Positions 34,609-35,116 of a stretch of 35,116 nucleotides of DNA are shown piece by piece; positions within the stretch are counted from its first letter, which is position 1; the number at the start of each line of letters is the position of its first letter. The stretch comes from Barthelona sp. PAP020 (Eukaryota; Metamonada: BaSk clade), in NCBI GenBank assembly GCA_040182905.1, contig JARQWU010000091.1, positions 1-35,116 of the forward strand, given 5' to 3'. The notes beneath the pieces are model-generated. The model saw only the letters and a list, made by a program, of their open reading frames with translations, was not told where the DNA came from and did not search any database. Position numbers and translations under genes: made by a program.

Positions 34609-34972
34609 TGAAATGAAAAAAATTTTTTTTCTCAATCTCTGTTGTATTTTCTCGTTTTTTCCCTCAAAATTTATGTGCAAATATTTTGACAATGTACGAA
34701 TATCGTACATCTGACCATGAAACAAATGCTTTTTATTTATAAATATCTGGAGATCATTTATTTTTTATATTTCTGTAGATATACTAATATCAGTGAATTT
34801 AAAGATAACTTTTGTACTTTTTGGCTTCCGGATCACCAAAAAAGAATAGATAGAAAAAAAAAACAATAGTTACAAGATTCATAAAGAAGACATGTAAATG
34901 CTGACAATTAATGAAAACAAAAGATTTGAAAAAGAATACAAAAAATTGATTTTGACTTTTTTTCCTTTTAAA
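34609..34972. other. 364-bp intergenic region
   Basis: AT-rich, with T-runs after the coiled-coil gene and A-runs before the next ATG. Its one clear structure is the inverted repeat at 34692-34710. A TTTTCCTTTTAAA stretch precedes the next ATG directly. No RNA gene was recognised. Confidence 0.5.
34692..34710. repeat. Perfect inverted repeat, 8-bp arms, 3-nt centre
   Basis: ATGTACGA and TCGTACAT flank the central ATA. It is the only strong perfect palindrome with G+C content that I noticed in a non-coding part of the window. TGAC occurs on both sides a base or two away. It could be a dimeric transcription-factor site or a short hairpin in a 3' UTR. Confidence 0.8.
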
Positions 34973-35116
34973 ATGTCAGGAAGAAGAAAAAATATATTGT
35001 ATGAGGATTTAAAACATACGGAAAACACCGTTGTTATGCATTATTTAAAGCAAAAAAGAGAATCTGAGGAACGCGAAAAAATGAGAAGACATATTATTGA
35101 AAATAATGAAGAACTC
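34973..35116 (+). CDS. 5' end of an unidentified protein gene (partial)
   Basis: An ATG at 34973 opens a frame of 48 codons that runs off the window. The peptide (MSGRRKNILYEDLKHTENTV...) is strongly charged, with a Glu/Arg/Lys-rich helical end (QKRESEEREKMRRHIIENNEE) that suggests a coiled coil. It lies in the same orientation as the preceding coiled-coil gene. No family can be named. Confidence 0.6.
   Translation, partial: MSGRRKNILYEDLKHTENTVVMHYLKQKRESEEREKMRRHIIENNEEL

Noticed and set aside
1-35116. tRNA, rRNA, CRISPR arrays, transposases or integrated viral genes
   Set aside because: No box A/B pair, conserved rRNA stretch, regular repeat-spacer array, transposase motif or viral hallmark gene was seen on either strand by eye.
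1-35116. Recoding of TGA or TAG as in ciliates or some other protists
   Set aside because: TGA ends Spt5, the Rab and GNA1 genes, TAG ends the HIRA-like and polytopic genes, and TAA ends many others at the expected family lengths, so the standard code applies.

Overview
This window comes from a compact, AT-rich nuclear genome of a unicellular eukaryote. It is clearly not bacterial. It holds gamma-tubulin, the proteasome ATPase Rpt6, Spt5, LSm2, a HIRA-like histone chaperone, a Rab GTPase, a Tubby protein and a Grc3/NOL9-type kinase. Nearly all genes are single uninterrupted ORFs, intergenic gaps are mostly 60-300 bp, and all three standard stop codons are used. One 44-nt spliceosomal intron is visible, in the Rpt6 gene. 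Short 5' flanks often carry a TTTCA(A/T)-like motif close to the ATG, and about half of the stop codons sit in or next to TAAA. These traits, with AIR9-like repeats, Tubby and a Rab24-like GTPase, fit a parabasalid (trichomonad-like) protist best. That placement is an inference from style, not proof.

Layout. 1-150: 3' end of an unidentified gene. 301-7341: HIRA-like chaperone, a 206-aa unknown, a helical unknown on the minus strand, and a 914-aa protein with a basic disordered N-terminus and helical repeats. 7342-8932: the largest gene-free stretch. 8933-12426: a small secreted protein, a type I membrane protein on the minus strand, and glucosamine-6-phosphate N-acetyltransferase. 12889-17193 (minus): a 1434-aa polytopic membrane protein with a large soluble C-terminus. 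17696-22055: a divergent pair, a Zn-finger/RING-like protein with AIR9-type repeats and gamma-tubulin. 22222-28675 (all minus): Tubby, a RING plus tandem-BRCT protein, Rpt6, Grc3/NOL9 and a Rab24-like GTPase. 28818-30535: tRNA pseudouridine synthase and LSm2, divergent. 30820-34608: Spt5 and a coiled-coil protein with LLGNK repeats, divergent. 34973-35116: 5' end of one more gene.

There is no operon logic. Most genes are housekeeping: chromatin and transcription (HIRA, Spt5), RNA processing (LSm2, Grc3, Pus1), protein turnover (Rpt6), the cytoskeleton (gamma-tubulin, AIR9-like) and membrane traffic (Rab, Tubby). The items most worth following are the AIR9-like/gamma-tubulin divergent pair, the BRCA1/BARD1-like RING-BRCT protein, the minimal intron, the Rab with Rab24-type substitutions, and several large proteins of no recognised family. 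I saw no tRNA, rRNA, CRISPR array or intact mobile element.
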